The position numbers and the translations under genes were made by a program. 64,000 bases of DNA, taken from Streptococcus parauberis NCFD 2020 (GTDB lineage: Bacteria > Bacillota > Bacilli > Lactobacillales > Streptococcaceae). The stretch is from positions 1,826,001 to 1,890,000 of the forward strand of contig NZ_AEUT02000001.1 of NCBI RefSeq assembly GCF_000187935.1. Reading direction: 5' to 3'. Under the pieces are notes generated by a model. That model did not search any database, was not told the origin of the DNA, and saw only the letters and a program-made list of their open reading frames with translations. This document shows, in pieces, positions 26,829 to 35,605 of the stretch (position 1 is its first letter; every line of letters starts with the position of its first letter).

Positions 26829-28658
26829 TCAATCATCTTTTTCTTGAAACCACTTAAGAGGGTAATAGCCCGGTTTTATCTTTTTATTTGTCATTTTATA
26901 TACATTTGCTTTAAATGTATAGTGATTATTTAAAAGAAAAATACCATCATAATTCTTAATAGTCTTTTCAAACTTTTCCTCAGATGTCATAAAATCAAAT
27001 TTAACATCAACCTTGGAATTCCACAATTGATATCTCGAATAATAACTTAAAAAATAGTTATCAACTAATTCTTTGTTATCAGAAACTATCAAAAATTTCC
27101 CTTTCCCATAGTCTTTTTCTTTGGATAGTTTCTTTAGGATTATTTGATCTTTTGACTGTAGCATATTTTGTTTGATTATACCATTTGTATCAGATATCAC
27201 AAAACCTAGAAAGACAACGATTGCAAGAAGTGTCGCATTCTCGTAAATATTTTTATTTTTAAAATTTTTGAATGATCTATTATCTCTTTTGGAATAATTT
27301 TTCTCATAAAAAAGGTCATCTAATTGTCTAACTCCCTGTATGATAAACATAAAGAAATTAATAACAATGATTGTCAAAATATACCTTTCAAAACCAGCAA
27401 TTCTTTTTGCTTCCTCAACTGGCATTGCAGTAAGATACATTATTAAATTTCCAAAATAATAAAGAAATGTAATTAGTACGTTGGCCCAAAAAACCATTAT
27501 ATTAGTTTTCCAAGTCTTAAACTTTATTCCAATAACAAGACTAAATAATAGAAAAGAAGAAAAAATAACGATAATTTGAAGAGATGTGAGTGTGTGAATT
27601 GAGAATACCGTTTTTAGATAATTATTTAGTATAAGCTGCTGATTGATAGATAGCCTTCCCTCGAACACACTTGTGATTGGGCCAGCTGCAAAATCATGTT
27701 TTTTGCTAGCCATACCAGCAAAAACACTTTTCACATGAACTGACCATAATTGATTAAAAATAATTGGCAGTAGTAAAAGTAAGCTACTTAAATAGAGCTT
27801 AATATTTTTTTCATGTCTATTCTTTCTAATAAAAACACCTAGGTAAGCAATAATAATACATATTACAAAAAATAAAGCACTAGCTTTGACAAGAACTAAA
27901 AATGATAAAATAATAGAAATGAAAAACGATATTTGCAGAAAATTATTTTTCTGCAAATATAAGACCGAAATTGCTGAAATTGCCAAAATAGCAATTAATA
28001 AATCTACTAATAAATTATTAAATCTAATAGAAAAGTTTAAGTAAGTCATTACTCCCAAACTCGCAAAAATGATCGCATTCGGTAACAGCCTTCGATGATC
28101 TTTTACGACTCCAAAAATTGAGAACTGTGCGGCTGCGATTATTAAAAACTGACCAACCAGCATAATTCCTTCACTGAAGCCTACATATTTCGTTATATAA
28201 TATAAATACAATGAGCTCCCAACTGGATAAGTATTATATGATATAATACGATCTGCAACAGCCGGTAGTCTATCTTCTAGAAACAAGAATTTTACAATCG
28301 TAGCCCAATGAGTAAAATTATCATAATGCAAAAGTGATTGATTCCATAATGCTGCTATATAAACACCAACATAAAACAACATCCCAAAGGTAACAAAGTT
28401 TAAACGGTTTAAAAGATTTCCAATTGTTAATCCTTTTGCTTTCACAATACTAAAAATAAACAACAAAATACCTAGAAAATAAATCATTAAAGAAGCAGGA
28501 AATAAGAAATTTACTAATGAAGATAAATAAAGGATTACAACTTGACAACTAATGACAACTATATATATATGATATTTCGAAATACTGGTCATTAATCTAA
28601 TGAAACTTGTATATCCAACTAAAGAAACTATAAAAAATATAAACTTAATGATTTCCAT
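26829..28658 (-). CDS. Polytopic membrane protein, probable GT-C glycosyltransferase
   Basis: 609 residues with roughly a dozen hydrophobic helices in the first 490 and a soluble C-terminal domain of about 120 residues. The first large loop has WNQSLLHYDNFTHWA, an acidic motif placed where GT-C enzymes keep their catalytic acid. I do not recognise a named family. The gene overlaps the PilZ synthase by 14 bases, and a GT2-GtrA fusion lies just upstream. GT2 + GtrA flippase + GT-C is a known three-part extracytoplasmic glycosylation scheme, so decoration of the polymer made by the neighbouring synthase is the best inference. Last gene of the locus. Confidence 0.6.
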   Translation of the reverse strand: MEIIKFIFFIVSLVGYTSFIRLMTSISKYHIYIVVISCQVVILYLSSLVNFLFPASLMIYFLGILLFIFSIVKAKGLTIGNLLNRLNFVTFGMLFYVGVYIAALWNQSLLHYDNFTHWATIVKFLFLEDRLPAVADRIISYNTYPVGSSLYLYYITKYVGFSEGIMLVGQFLIIAAAQFSIFGVVKDHRRLLPNAIIFASLGVMTYLNFSIRFNNLLVDLLIAILAISAISVLYLQKNNFLQISFFISIILSFLVLVKASALFFVICIIIAYLGVFIRKNRHEKNIKLYLSSLLLLLPIIFNQLWSVHVKSVFAGMASKKHDFAAGPITSVFEGRLSINQQLILNNYLKTVFSIHTLTSLQIIVIFSSFLLFSLVIGIKFKTWKTNIMVFWANVLITFLYYFGNLIMYLTAMPVEEAKRIAGFERYILTIIVINFFMFIIQGVRQLDDLFYEKNYSKRDNRSFKNFKNKNIYENATLLAIVVFLGFVISDTNGIIKQNMLQSKDQIILKKLSKEKDYGKGKFLIVSDNKELVDNYFLSYYSRYQLWNSKVDVKFDFMTSEEKFEKTIKNYDGIFLLNNHYTFKANVYKMTNKKIKPGYYPLKWFQEKDD

Positions 28659-30864
28659 TTACACTCCCCATATATAATTCGTTATAAAATCTTTGCATTC
28701 CTCCATTTGCTTTCTCTTCAAAACTTACAACATTATAACATACCAATTGATTAGAAGGGCTGATCATTTTTTTCTGAAGATTAAGTCTGATATCTGAATT
28801 ATCGAAAGTAATATAATCTTTTGGTGTTAACTGAGAATCATAACTCAATTCAATTTCACTAACATTAAATTTAGTTATTCGCATTGGTTCACTATTAAGA
28901 GATACTGGAAAATTTGTTGAAATTTCTGGAAACATGGTATTCCCTCTGGAACTTACTAAATTGTAATTCGTCATTAAATGTAATCGTTGAATTAAATTAT
29001 TATACAGATCATCCCAAATAGTAACCCAATTATCACGTACCTCAGTTAAATATTTATTGGAACGGTCATAGATATAGTAGAAATAAGCCTTTTTATTCTT
29101 ATTGTCTAAATCAACTATTTTAATTCCGTATAGCCATTTTCCCTTTTTACTCACAACTCTTGTAAGTTGACCTTTTATATCAAATTCATATTCACCATCA
29201 TATAATGATATTTGCATACTATCCCTTATGTAAAGCGGTTTTGAACTAACAAACGATAAACCATGTTCAGAAACATCCACAATTTGAATATTTTCTTGCA
29301 GTCCACCAACTGTTAAATTTGCATTTTCTTTAACCAAAAATCTCTCTTCTTTTCTAAAAATAGGTCTTCCTAAAGTCGAAAAAAGAGCAAAAGTTAAATT
29401 TATTAAATGATGCAACAACCAAAAGCTAATCACTGAACCATAAAATAGTTCCGATCCATATTTTCCAATATTAAAACTAATTAATCCATATAAAGATAAA
29501 ATCCATAAAATTAAATATGGTAAGGCGAAAAGATAGTCAAAATTACGATTACTTACTGATTTAGAGGTTACTTTAAATTTTTTTTCACTAATCCCGATTG
29601 ACTCTAAAAAAATAGGGATAACAAGATATGGGGCAAAGACTGTTTCTACTATTTCCCCCCAAGTTTGCGTACGGTAACTATCTGTCACATCTCTCATGGC
29701 TAACTTCGTTAAAATATAGGATGGCAACCAAAAAATTAATAGTAGCCAGACATTAGCTTTTACAATTCTAATATGGAATACAGTGTAAAGTATCGGAGCA
29801 ATAATATAGACTAATCTTCTAAAAAAAGAACTCCAATAAAAATAGCCATTTATATAGATCATTCTTTGTCCCAAAGTTAACTTTGGATTAAAAAAGATAT
29901 TTACATTATAACTACTTTTAATAACTCCTCTTCCCCACCTTATCCTTTGTTTAATGACACTTCTTAGGTCTGTTGGTGTTAAACCGCTTGCCATAGGTTT
30001 TGTGGTTGAATAATTGAGATAACCAGCAATATTCATTCTTACTCCGAGTTCAAAATCTTCTGTTATGGTTTGAGTAGGAAATCCACCAGCATCTTCAATT
30101 GCTTTTCTTCTCAATAATGTATTTGATCCAGTATAAACAGATGCTCCACGTGTATTATTAAGTACATTTACACTTTTTGAAAAAAAGTCCTGCTCATTTG
30201 GAAGTTTATCCTCGGAATAAAAATGAAATTGGAAAATATCTGGATTATAAAAACTCTGCGGTGTTTGAATTAATCCAATCGGCTTAGAGTCTCCTCGGTC
30301 TTTTAAAAAATAAGGGACAGTCTCTAATAAAAAATCTTTGTAGGGAATCATATCTGCATCAAATGTTGCAATATAAGGTGAGTTGGTCAGACTAAGTGCA
30401 TTATTTAGATTTCCTGATTTTGCGTGCTTATTATTTTCTAATCCAAAATAACCAACAGAAAACTCTTCAGCAAGTTTTTTAATTTCTGGACGATTTGTAT
30501 CATCTGCAATATAAATATGTACTTTAGACTTATCAGGATAATTCATTCTTACACAAGCATTCACTGTTTTGTACAAAATCTCGTAATCTTCGTTATGAGT
30601 TGCAATAAACACATCAATATCAGGTAAGTTTTCCTGTGTCATAACACCTTTTTCTAAATTAACTTCCTTACTTTTATTAACAATTAAAACAAAAGCTGTA
30701 AAAAAGGACGTCAGTTCACTAAACCATAGAATCAAACCTGAAATATATGAAAAATGTGAATCTTCCCAAGGTATTGTAAAAAATAATCTCCAAAATAAAT
30801 AAAGAACACTAGTAAGAAAGGCAAAAAAATATAGGATTTTATTAATTTTTGAATTTTTTAACAA
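28645..30864 (-). CDS. BcsA-like processive glycan synthase with C-terminal PilZ domain
   Basis: 739 residues from a TTG at 30864 (LLKNSKINK), chosen because GGAG lies 7-8 bases upstream and this gives a 23-base overlap with the preceding gene. N-terminal membrane helices, then a GT2 domain: IADDTN, HAKSGNLN, DAD at 169-171, TED at 268-270, QRIRW at 306-310. More helices follow. The PilZ domain has both c-di-GMP-binding motifs, RKEER (504-508) and DVSEHG (530-535). This is the architecture of cellulose and related beta-glucan synthases, which c-di-GMP activates. No BcsB/BcsC are expected in a Gram-positive. The polymer (cellulose, mixed-linkage glucan or other) cannot be told from sequence. 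Confidence 0.88.
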   Translation of the reverse strand: MLKNSKINKILYFFAFLTSVLYLFWRLFFTIPWEDSHFSYISGLILWFSELTSFFTAFVLIVNKSKEVNLEKGVMTQENLPDIDVFIATHNEDYEILYKTVNACVRMNYPDKSKVHIYIADDTNRPEIKKLAEEFSVGYFGLENNKHAKSGNLNNALSLTNSPYIATFDADMIPYKDFLLETVPYFLKDRGDSKPIGLIQTPQSFYNPDIFQFHFYSEDKLPNEQDFFSKSVNVLNNTRGASVYTGSNTLLRRKAIEDAGGFPTQTITEDFELGVRMNIAGYLNYSTTKPMASGLTPTDLRSVIKQRIRWGRGVIKSSYNVNIFFNPKLTLGQRMIYINGYFYWSSFFRRLVYIIAPILYTVFHIRIVKANVWLLLIFWLPSYILTKLAMRDVTDSYRTQTWGEIVETVFAPYLVIPIFLESIGISEKKFKVTSKSVSNRNFDYLFALPYLILWILSLYGLISFNIGKYGSELFYGSVISFWLLHHLINLTFALFSTLGRPIFRKEERFLVKENANLTVGGLQENIQIVDVSEHGLSFVSSKPLYIRDSMQISLYDGEYEFDIKGQLTRVVSKKGKWLYGIKIVDLDNKNKKAYFYYIYDRSNKYLTEVRDNWVTIWDDLYNNLIQRLHLMTNYNLVSSRGNTMFPEISTNFPVSLNSEPMRITKFNVSEIELSYDSQLTPKDYITFDNSDIRLNLQKKMISPSNQLVCYNVVSFEEKANGGMQRFYNELYMGSVNGNH

Positions 30865-31921
30865 TTTGATTCTCCGATTTTTTTGTAAAAATATATTTTT
30901 TTTGAATTTGATAACTGAAAATAAATAAAAATACATCAACCAATATTTTCACAAGTGTTAAATTAAATTGAGGGAGTACCTTGTTAATAATGGTTACAAA
31001 AGATGCTGACATTGTAATTTGAATTATCACCAGTAAAAAATACTTAATTAAGCTTGTTTTATCTCCTTTTTTAAATACAAATGCTTTATTCATGAAGAAA
31101 TTAAAGAGAGAAGAAATAAATCGAGATAAAAATGAAGCCAAAAATATAGTATTGATGCTGAAGTTTCTTAGAAGAAATATAAGAAATGCAAAAACTGAGA
31201 TATCGACAATAAATGAACTAGAAGAGGATATGATAAATTTTAAAAAGGTTGAATAGATTTTAAGTGAATCCTTAATAGGATTAAAATGTGATGAGTTATT
31301 TTCATCAATATAAATCGTATCAATTGGTACTTCTACAATTCTGATATTGTTCTCTTTTAAAAATAAAAGCATTTGCATCTCATATTCATAACGCTCACCA
31401 TTTAGTTCCAATAATTTGTTTAAGTATTGCACTGGAATAACACGTAAGCCTGTTTGAGTGTCTGAAATATTAAGTCCCATTGAAAAACTTAAAATATCTC
31501 TTGTCATAAGATTTCCAAACTTACTTCTTAATGGCACATTATCTTCAAAATTACGGGAACCTAATACGACTGGTTTTAATTTATTATTTGTTTCATAAGA
31601 TTTCAAACACCTTACTGTATCTCTTATGGTATGCTGACCATCACCATCAATTGTAACTACTGCATCTATAAAATCTAGTTTCTTCAAAATATATGTAAAA
31701 CCAGTCTTTAGAGCATACCCTTTTCCTCTATTTTCTTGATATGTGATAAAGTGTACATTCTTCTCTATCTCTGAGAAAATTTTCTTATAACCACTACCAC
31801 TTCCATCATCAATGACAATAATTGGACATTTTTTTAAATAATCATCCACTATTAATGTATTTATTAATTCTATTAATTTAAAATCCGGTTGATAACTTGG
31901 TATTAATATAGCGAAATTCAT
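30842..31921 (-). CDS. GT2 family glycosyltransferase fused to GtrA domain
   Basis: 359 residues. Residues 1-225 are a dolichol-phosphate-mannose-synthase-like GT2: VIDDGSGSG, ENRGKGYALKTG, and TIDGDGQH as the DxD motif. Residues 230-350 form a four-helix GtrA-type membrane domain ending in QIQKKYIFTKK. Expected role: charge undecaprenyl phosphate with a sugar and help flip it outward. GGAGAAG precedes the ATG. A 216-base gap with its own promoter-like sequence separates it from the upstream EAL gene, so it may head a second transcript with the PilZ synthase and the GT-C-like protein. Confidence 0.87.
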   Translation of the reverse strand: MNFAILIPSYQPDFKLIELINTLIVDDYLKKCPIIVIDDGSGSGYKKIFSEIEKNVHFITYQENRGKGYALKTGFTYILKKLDFIDAVVTIDGDGQHTIRDTVRCLKSYETNNKLKPVVLGSRNFEDNVPLRSKFGNLMTRDILSFSMGLNISDTQTGLRVIPVQYLNKLLELNGERYEYEMQMLLFLKENNIRIVEVPIDTIYIDENNSSHFNPIKDSLKIYSTFLKFIISSSSSFIVDISVFAFLIFLLRNFSINTIFLASFLSRFISSLFNFFMNKAFVFKKGDKTSLIKYFLLVIIQITMSASFVTIINKVLPQFNLTLVKILVDVFLFIFSYQIQKKYIFTKKSENQIVKKFKN

Positions 31922-32137
31922 CTAATAACTTCTCCAGTTTATTTATTAACTGAGTACATACATACTTTATAAAAAGAAATAATCATAACTCAAGTAAATA
32001 TTGTAATATTTAATGTAAAAACTATCTGCTAAAATTTCGTAGTCTATTATTGATATACATCGATAGATTTTTTTAATTTCAAATATCCTTCGACTATAAA
32101 CTTTCTTGTATTAAGTAAGAATAACTGAAATATCTAT
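31922..32137 (-). promoter_or_regulatory. AT-rich intergenic region with probable internal promoter
   Basis: On the minus strand TTGAGT, 16 bases, TATAAA lies about 35-60 bases upstream of the GT2-GtrA start. An inverted repeat CTATtATTGAT / ATCgATAG (32044-32066) followed by a T-run on the plus strand lies further up. No c-di-GMP riboswitch consensus is visible. Confidence 0.4.
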
Positions 32138-32938
32138 TTAGTTTTCCTTGAGGTGTGGTTTTCCAATGTAATAACCTTGGCGGTTAGACATATCTAATTG
32201 ATCTGCTAAAGACATATCTTCTGTAGACTCAATCTCAGTTAAATCAATACTTATTTGATTTAACTGACTTAGTCTCACCCAGTCACCTATGTTCTTAAAA
32301 TACCATTCTTCATCATTTTTCTTTTGAAATTTGGACAATGGTATTTTAAGCCCAGACACCAGTTTCAGATATTTTTTAACCTTTTGATAATAGTTTTTGT
32401 CTGGACTTATTTGTTCCAAGATGACTTCTACGCCTAAGTCTTTACTTACTTTTAAATTCTTTTTCAGGCGCCAGCTGGTCCAAGGGCTAATAAATTGAGT
32501 TGAAGCAATATGAAATTCTATACGGACTTTCATTGGGTAAATGGCCCCTTTTAACCATTTGATAAAGTAGACATAACGAGGATCAACCAGTTGTTTTAAG
32601 CTAATATTGATAGCTAGAAAACCATTAGGGTATTCCTTTTTTAGTAGACTTTTATGAAGTAGGTAGATAACTTCACGTAGTGTAAAATGATCAATGTCTT
32701 CTGGTAAAGACCAGTTCTTATTTTCTTCATTATATTTCCTAAGTAGGGCTTCAAAGCCACTTACCCGACCATCTCTATCTATAATTTTCTGAAAATGAAA
32801 TGAGTAATTTTTGATATTTTTCATAGTTTTTGGGTAGATAGCATTTTGTCTTTTGGCCCCAATATAACTAATCAAAATTGTAACAATACTAACTATAGTA
32901 AAAATAATTGCAATGAGTAACAAGATTTCAATAAGCAT
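32138..32938 (-). CDS. Membrane-anchored degenerate EAL-domain protein
   Basis: 266 residues: one N-terminal membrane helix (about 4-26), then an EAL domain. GFEALLRK keeps the EAL glutamate, AINISL the metal-binding Asn, and RQGYYIGKP the C-terminal Gln. The DDF motif is replaced (VILEQISP) and the glutamate of the usual EITE motif has no clear counterpart. Loss of the two metal-binding aspartates argues against hydrolysis, so this is more likely a c-di-GMP receptor than a phosphodiesterase. It starts four bases after the pgaC-like gene. Confidence 0.82.
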   Translation of the reverse strand: MLIEILLLIAIIFTIVSIVTILISYIGAKRQNAIYPKTMKNIKNYSFHFQKIIDRDGRVSGFEALLRKYNEENKNWSLPEDIDHFTLREVIYLLHKSLLKKEYPNGFLAINISLKQLVDPRYVYFIKWLKGAIYPMKVRIEFHIASTQFISPWTSWRLKKNLKVSKDLGVEVILEQISPDKNYYQKVKKYLKLVSGLKIPLSKFQKKNDEEWYFKNIGDWVRLSQLNQISIDLTEIESTEDMSLADQLDMSNRQGYYIGKPHLKEN

Positions 32939-32942
32939 CTTT

Positions 32943-34280
32943 TTATTCCTTCTTTAAGCTTTTTCGTGTAGGACTAACCCAAGCTCCATAATCTGTCTCT
33001 TTTCCTAGAAAGGCTCTTACTGCTGGTAGGAAAGTTGTTACGATAGTTAAAGGATTAATCATCCAGAAAAAAATCATATATAATGGTGAAAAAATAAAAT
33101 ACTTTAACTTTTCACCCTTACTGTCTAAAATAAGTGCAGCTAATAATTGAAGACAACCTGCCACCAATTCAAATGTAACAAAAATAAATGACATTATTAC
33201 AGCATGCCAAACTCTTTCAAAATTGCTAGTTGCCAAAAAGTAAGTGAGAGTTACTATGAAAACAAATGAAGAGATAAAAAAGAAGAAAGACCAGATAATT
33301 GAAAATGTCGTATCAACAAACATCGAAAAAACATAACGGTATTTGATTGGATGTTTGATAAACATACTAAAGTTGGTCAGCCATACTTCTGTACCTCCTT
33401 GTGCCCACCGTTGTCTCTGTTTATAAAGTTGTGACAAGGTCTCTGGCACATTCATATGGAAAATAATATCAGGGGCAAATCGAGGCACAATTCCAAACAT
33501 CAAGTGATCCCAAGCAATACTAATATCTTCTGTACTTCTGTCCTGACGAAACCCAGCAACATTAATTAAAAATTCTTTTTTATACATGGTATTAGCGCCA
33601 CTATAAGCATACATAGAATCATTGACCGCCGTCTGACTACGTTTAATAACGCCAACAATACTAGAAAACTCAACTGTTTGTGATTTCCCTAAAAGTGTAC
33701 TCCTATTTTGCACATCCATATTGGCCGTAACAGCTGCCGTATTGACATCTTTATCACTCATAAAATAGTTCATATATTTCATTAAAGCATCCGGTTCGGG
33801 AATGGTATCTGCATCGTTACTCAAAATATACTCCCCCTTTGCAAAGAAAAGACCTAAATTAAAGCCATGTGCCTTACCCTGGTTTTTTTGAATATTGAGA
33901 ACCCGTAACTTGTCATATTTTTCTTGTAATTTTTTTAAAATGTCCAGTGTAGCATCTTTACTGCCATCATTGATGACCAATATTTCGTAGTTAGTATAGT
34001 TTATTTGCGTGGCTAAATAATCGATTGTCTCTTCAATCATAACTTCTTCATTATGAGCAGGAATCATGATTGTAATCATTGGTTGGTCTTGAGGACTTAA
34101 GAACTGGAAATCATTTTCTTTTTTATCTTTTTTTAGAAATTTATAGCTTAAGGCTCCAAAAAACCAGAATAAGGCACCAATTACAGGATATAGACACAAA
34201 ATTAAGAATAAAATCAAAATAATATTATAAAGAAAATTTTCGGTTAAGGATAAATTATTAAAAATGGTATCGTTAATCAT
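32943..34280 (-). CDS. PgaC/IcaA-like poly-beta-1,6-N-acetylglucosamine synthase
   Basis: 445-residue processive GT2 with N- and C-terminal membrane helices. Motifs in order: VINDGSKDAT, DAD at 156-158 (SNDADTIPEPDA), TED at 250-252, QRQRW at 288-292. The pattern RSTEDISIAW and the length match PgaC/IcaA/HmsR. UDP-GlcNAc is the family's donor. It starts three bases after the PgaD-like gene with AAGGAG upstream. In E. coli, PgaC-PgaD together bind c-di-GMP; the GGDEF/EAL neighbours suggest the same control here. No PgaB/IcaB deacetylase or IcaC is in the window. Confidence 0.87.
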   Translation of the reverse strand: MINDTIFNNLSLTENFLYNIILILFLILCLYPVIGALFWFFGALSYKFLKKDKKENDFQFLSPQDQPMITIMIPAHNEEVMIEETIDYLATQINYTNYEILVINDGSKDATLDILKKLQEKYDKLRVLNIQKNQGKAHGFNLGLFFAKGEYILSNDADTIPEPDALMKYMNYFMSDKDVNTAAVTANMDVQNRSTLLGKSQTVEFSSIVGVIKRSQTAVNDSMYAYSGANTMYKKEFLINVAGFRQDRSTEDISIAWDHLMFGIVPRFAPDIIFHMNVPETLSQLYKQRQRWAQGGTEVWLTNFSMFIKHPIKYRYVFSMFVDTTFSIIWSFFFFISSFVFIVTLTYFLATSNFERVWHAVIMSFIFVTFELVAGCLQLLAALILDSKGEKLKYFIFSPLYMIFFWMINPLTIVTTFLPAVRAFLGKETDYGAWVSPTRKSLKKE

Positions 34281-34283
34281 TGT

Positions 34284-34784
34284 TTACTCCTTATTGTTGA
34301 TAACATTAGCCAACTCATTATTCGCTAAGTTTTTCTCTGGCATAACATCATAATATCGAACATTAATCCGATAATCTTCCTTACCAAATCTATCTTCCAT
34401 AAATTGGGAAGCTTTCTTTTGCCTTTCAATGCTTGAAACTGAATCATAGGTTGGCCATTTTTCAACAAAAGATTCTCTACGGTTATTTTGAACGATTGTC
34501 ATTGTGACAGTATAGATCATTGTCATAAAAGCAGCAAAAATGAACAAAACAATTAAAAAGCTAACTAATTTGATCCCTTCTTGATAACTCCAAATTCCCC
34601 AACCAAGTTGATGCTGTGACACAAAGAATATGTAACTACTGACAGTGATAAATGTTGGTAGGATAAAAAAAAACCATCCAAAGAGGGCGTAGAATGTTTG
34701 TTTTATCTTTAACAGATAATGCCCCTCTTCAAAAAATGAATCTGTATAAGCATAGGTTACTTCTTTTTTTTTCATTTTTTCCAT
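34284..34784 (-). CDS. PgaD-like two-helix membrane protein
   Basis: 166 residues with two strong hydrophobic segments (about 33-53 and 72-95) and a basic/acidic C-terminal tail. Size, topology and position directly before the pgaC-like synthase match PgaD/HmsS, the small partner needed for c-di-GMP-dependent PNAG synthesis. Sequence similarity by eye is weak, so the call rests mostly on topology and context. AAGGAAA precedes the ATG. Confidence 0.6.
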   Translation of the reverse strand: MEKMKKKEVTYAYTDSFFEEGHYLLKIKQTFYALFGWFFFILPTFITVSSYIFFVSQHQLGWGIWSYQEGIKLVSFLIVLFIFAAFMTMIYTVTMTIVQNNRRESFVEKWPTYDSVSSIERQKKASQFMEDRFGKEDYRINVRYYDVMPEKNLANNELANVINNKE

Positions 34785-34818
34785 CGTATTTCCTTTTCTA
34801 AAATTGCATTTTTGATAA

Positions 34819-35532
34819 TTATTGATTTAATCTTAAGACTTTAGGAGATTTATTACCCTTGCCCCAATAAAATCCTTGCTGTAATGAGATCCCAATTTTT
34901 TGCAACATTTTCGATTTTTTGCGACTGTCTACTCTTTCCACAACAATTGCAATCTCTCTTTCAGATACAAGTTTTAACCATTTTGTATAGCACACCAGTA
35001 GAAGAATATAAAACAGTGAAAAAGTCCCCGTTAGGCTGATTTTGATGCGATCATAATAGTCTTTATATTTAATATAAAGCAAACAAGTATTAATTTCTTC
35101 CGTAAAATCATCTATGGCAATCGTAAAATGATAAGCTTTTAAGGTTCTTAAAATGTCAGTAAGACTGTCCATCAGCTCAGGTTTATGGCGAGGGCGATGT
35201 TCTGTAATTTCAATAATTAAGCGATCAGAAAATGAACTTACTCGATCAAAGAAAAAAGTAGTTGCTGAAAATTGAAATTGATCAATATCAAAATTTAGTG
35301 AAAAGATAGTCTTAGGATTTTCCTCTAACACCTTAAGAATCTCAATTTGAAACCACTGAAAAAAGTTCTGGTATTTTACCTCGTTTGAGAGAATCTCACA
35401 GAATAACTGGGTCGGAAATTGGTCCTTCTCAGTCGATCTGAGCAGCACTTCATATTCCTCTACGATTATTGAATTTCTTTTTTCGACTTTAACAATCGGT
35501 TGGAAGATCAAATATAATTGGTCTAATGACAT
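34819..35532 (-). CDS. EAL-domain c-di-GMP phosphodiesterase
   Basis: 237 residues, a stand-alone cytoplasmic EAL domain. The signature is YEVLLR (EVL at 28-30), followed by SLNFDI (Asn), IIEITEH (Glu), IAIDDF (Asp-Asp), DRIKISL (Lys), VVERVDS (Glu) and QGFYWGK (Gln). All the metal- and base-binding positions of the active family are present, so hydrolysis of c-di-GMP to pGpG is likely. It lies between the GGDEF gene and the PgaD-like gene and is probably cotranscribed with both. Confidence 0.88.
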   Translation of the reverse strand: MSLDQLYLIFQPIVKVEKRNSIIVEEYEVLLRSTEKDQFPTQLFCEILSNEVKYQNFFQWFQIEILKVLEENPKTIFSLNFDIDQFQFSATTFFFDRVSSFSDRLIIEITEHRPRHKPELMDSLTDILRTLKAYHFTIAIDDFTEEINTCLLYIKYKDYYDRIKISLTGTFSLFYILLLVCYTKWLKLVSEREIAIVVERVDSRKKSKMLQKIGISLQQGFYWGKGNKSPKVLRLNQ

Positions 35533-35605
35533 TCTTTTCCTTTATCTTTCTTTTAGTATGAAGCAATGAATCATTTCCTCATTGATATTCGTTTAACTGA
35601 ATGTA

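Noticed and set aside
31922..32137. c-di-GMP riboswitch in the polysaccharide locus
   Set aside because: No GEMM-type conserved core was found; the region is just AT-rich with an inverted repeat.
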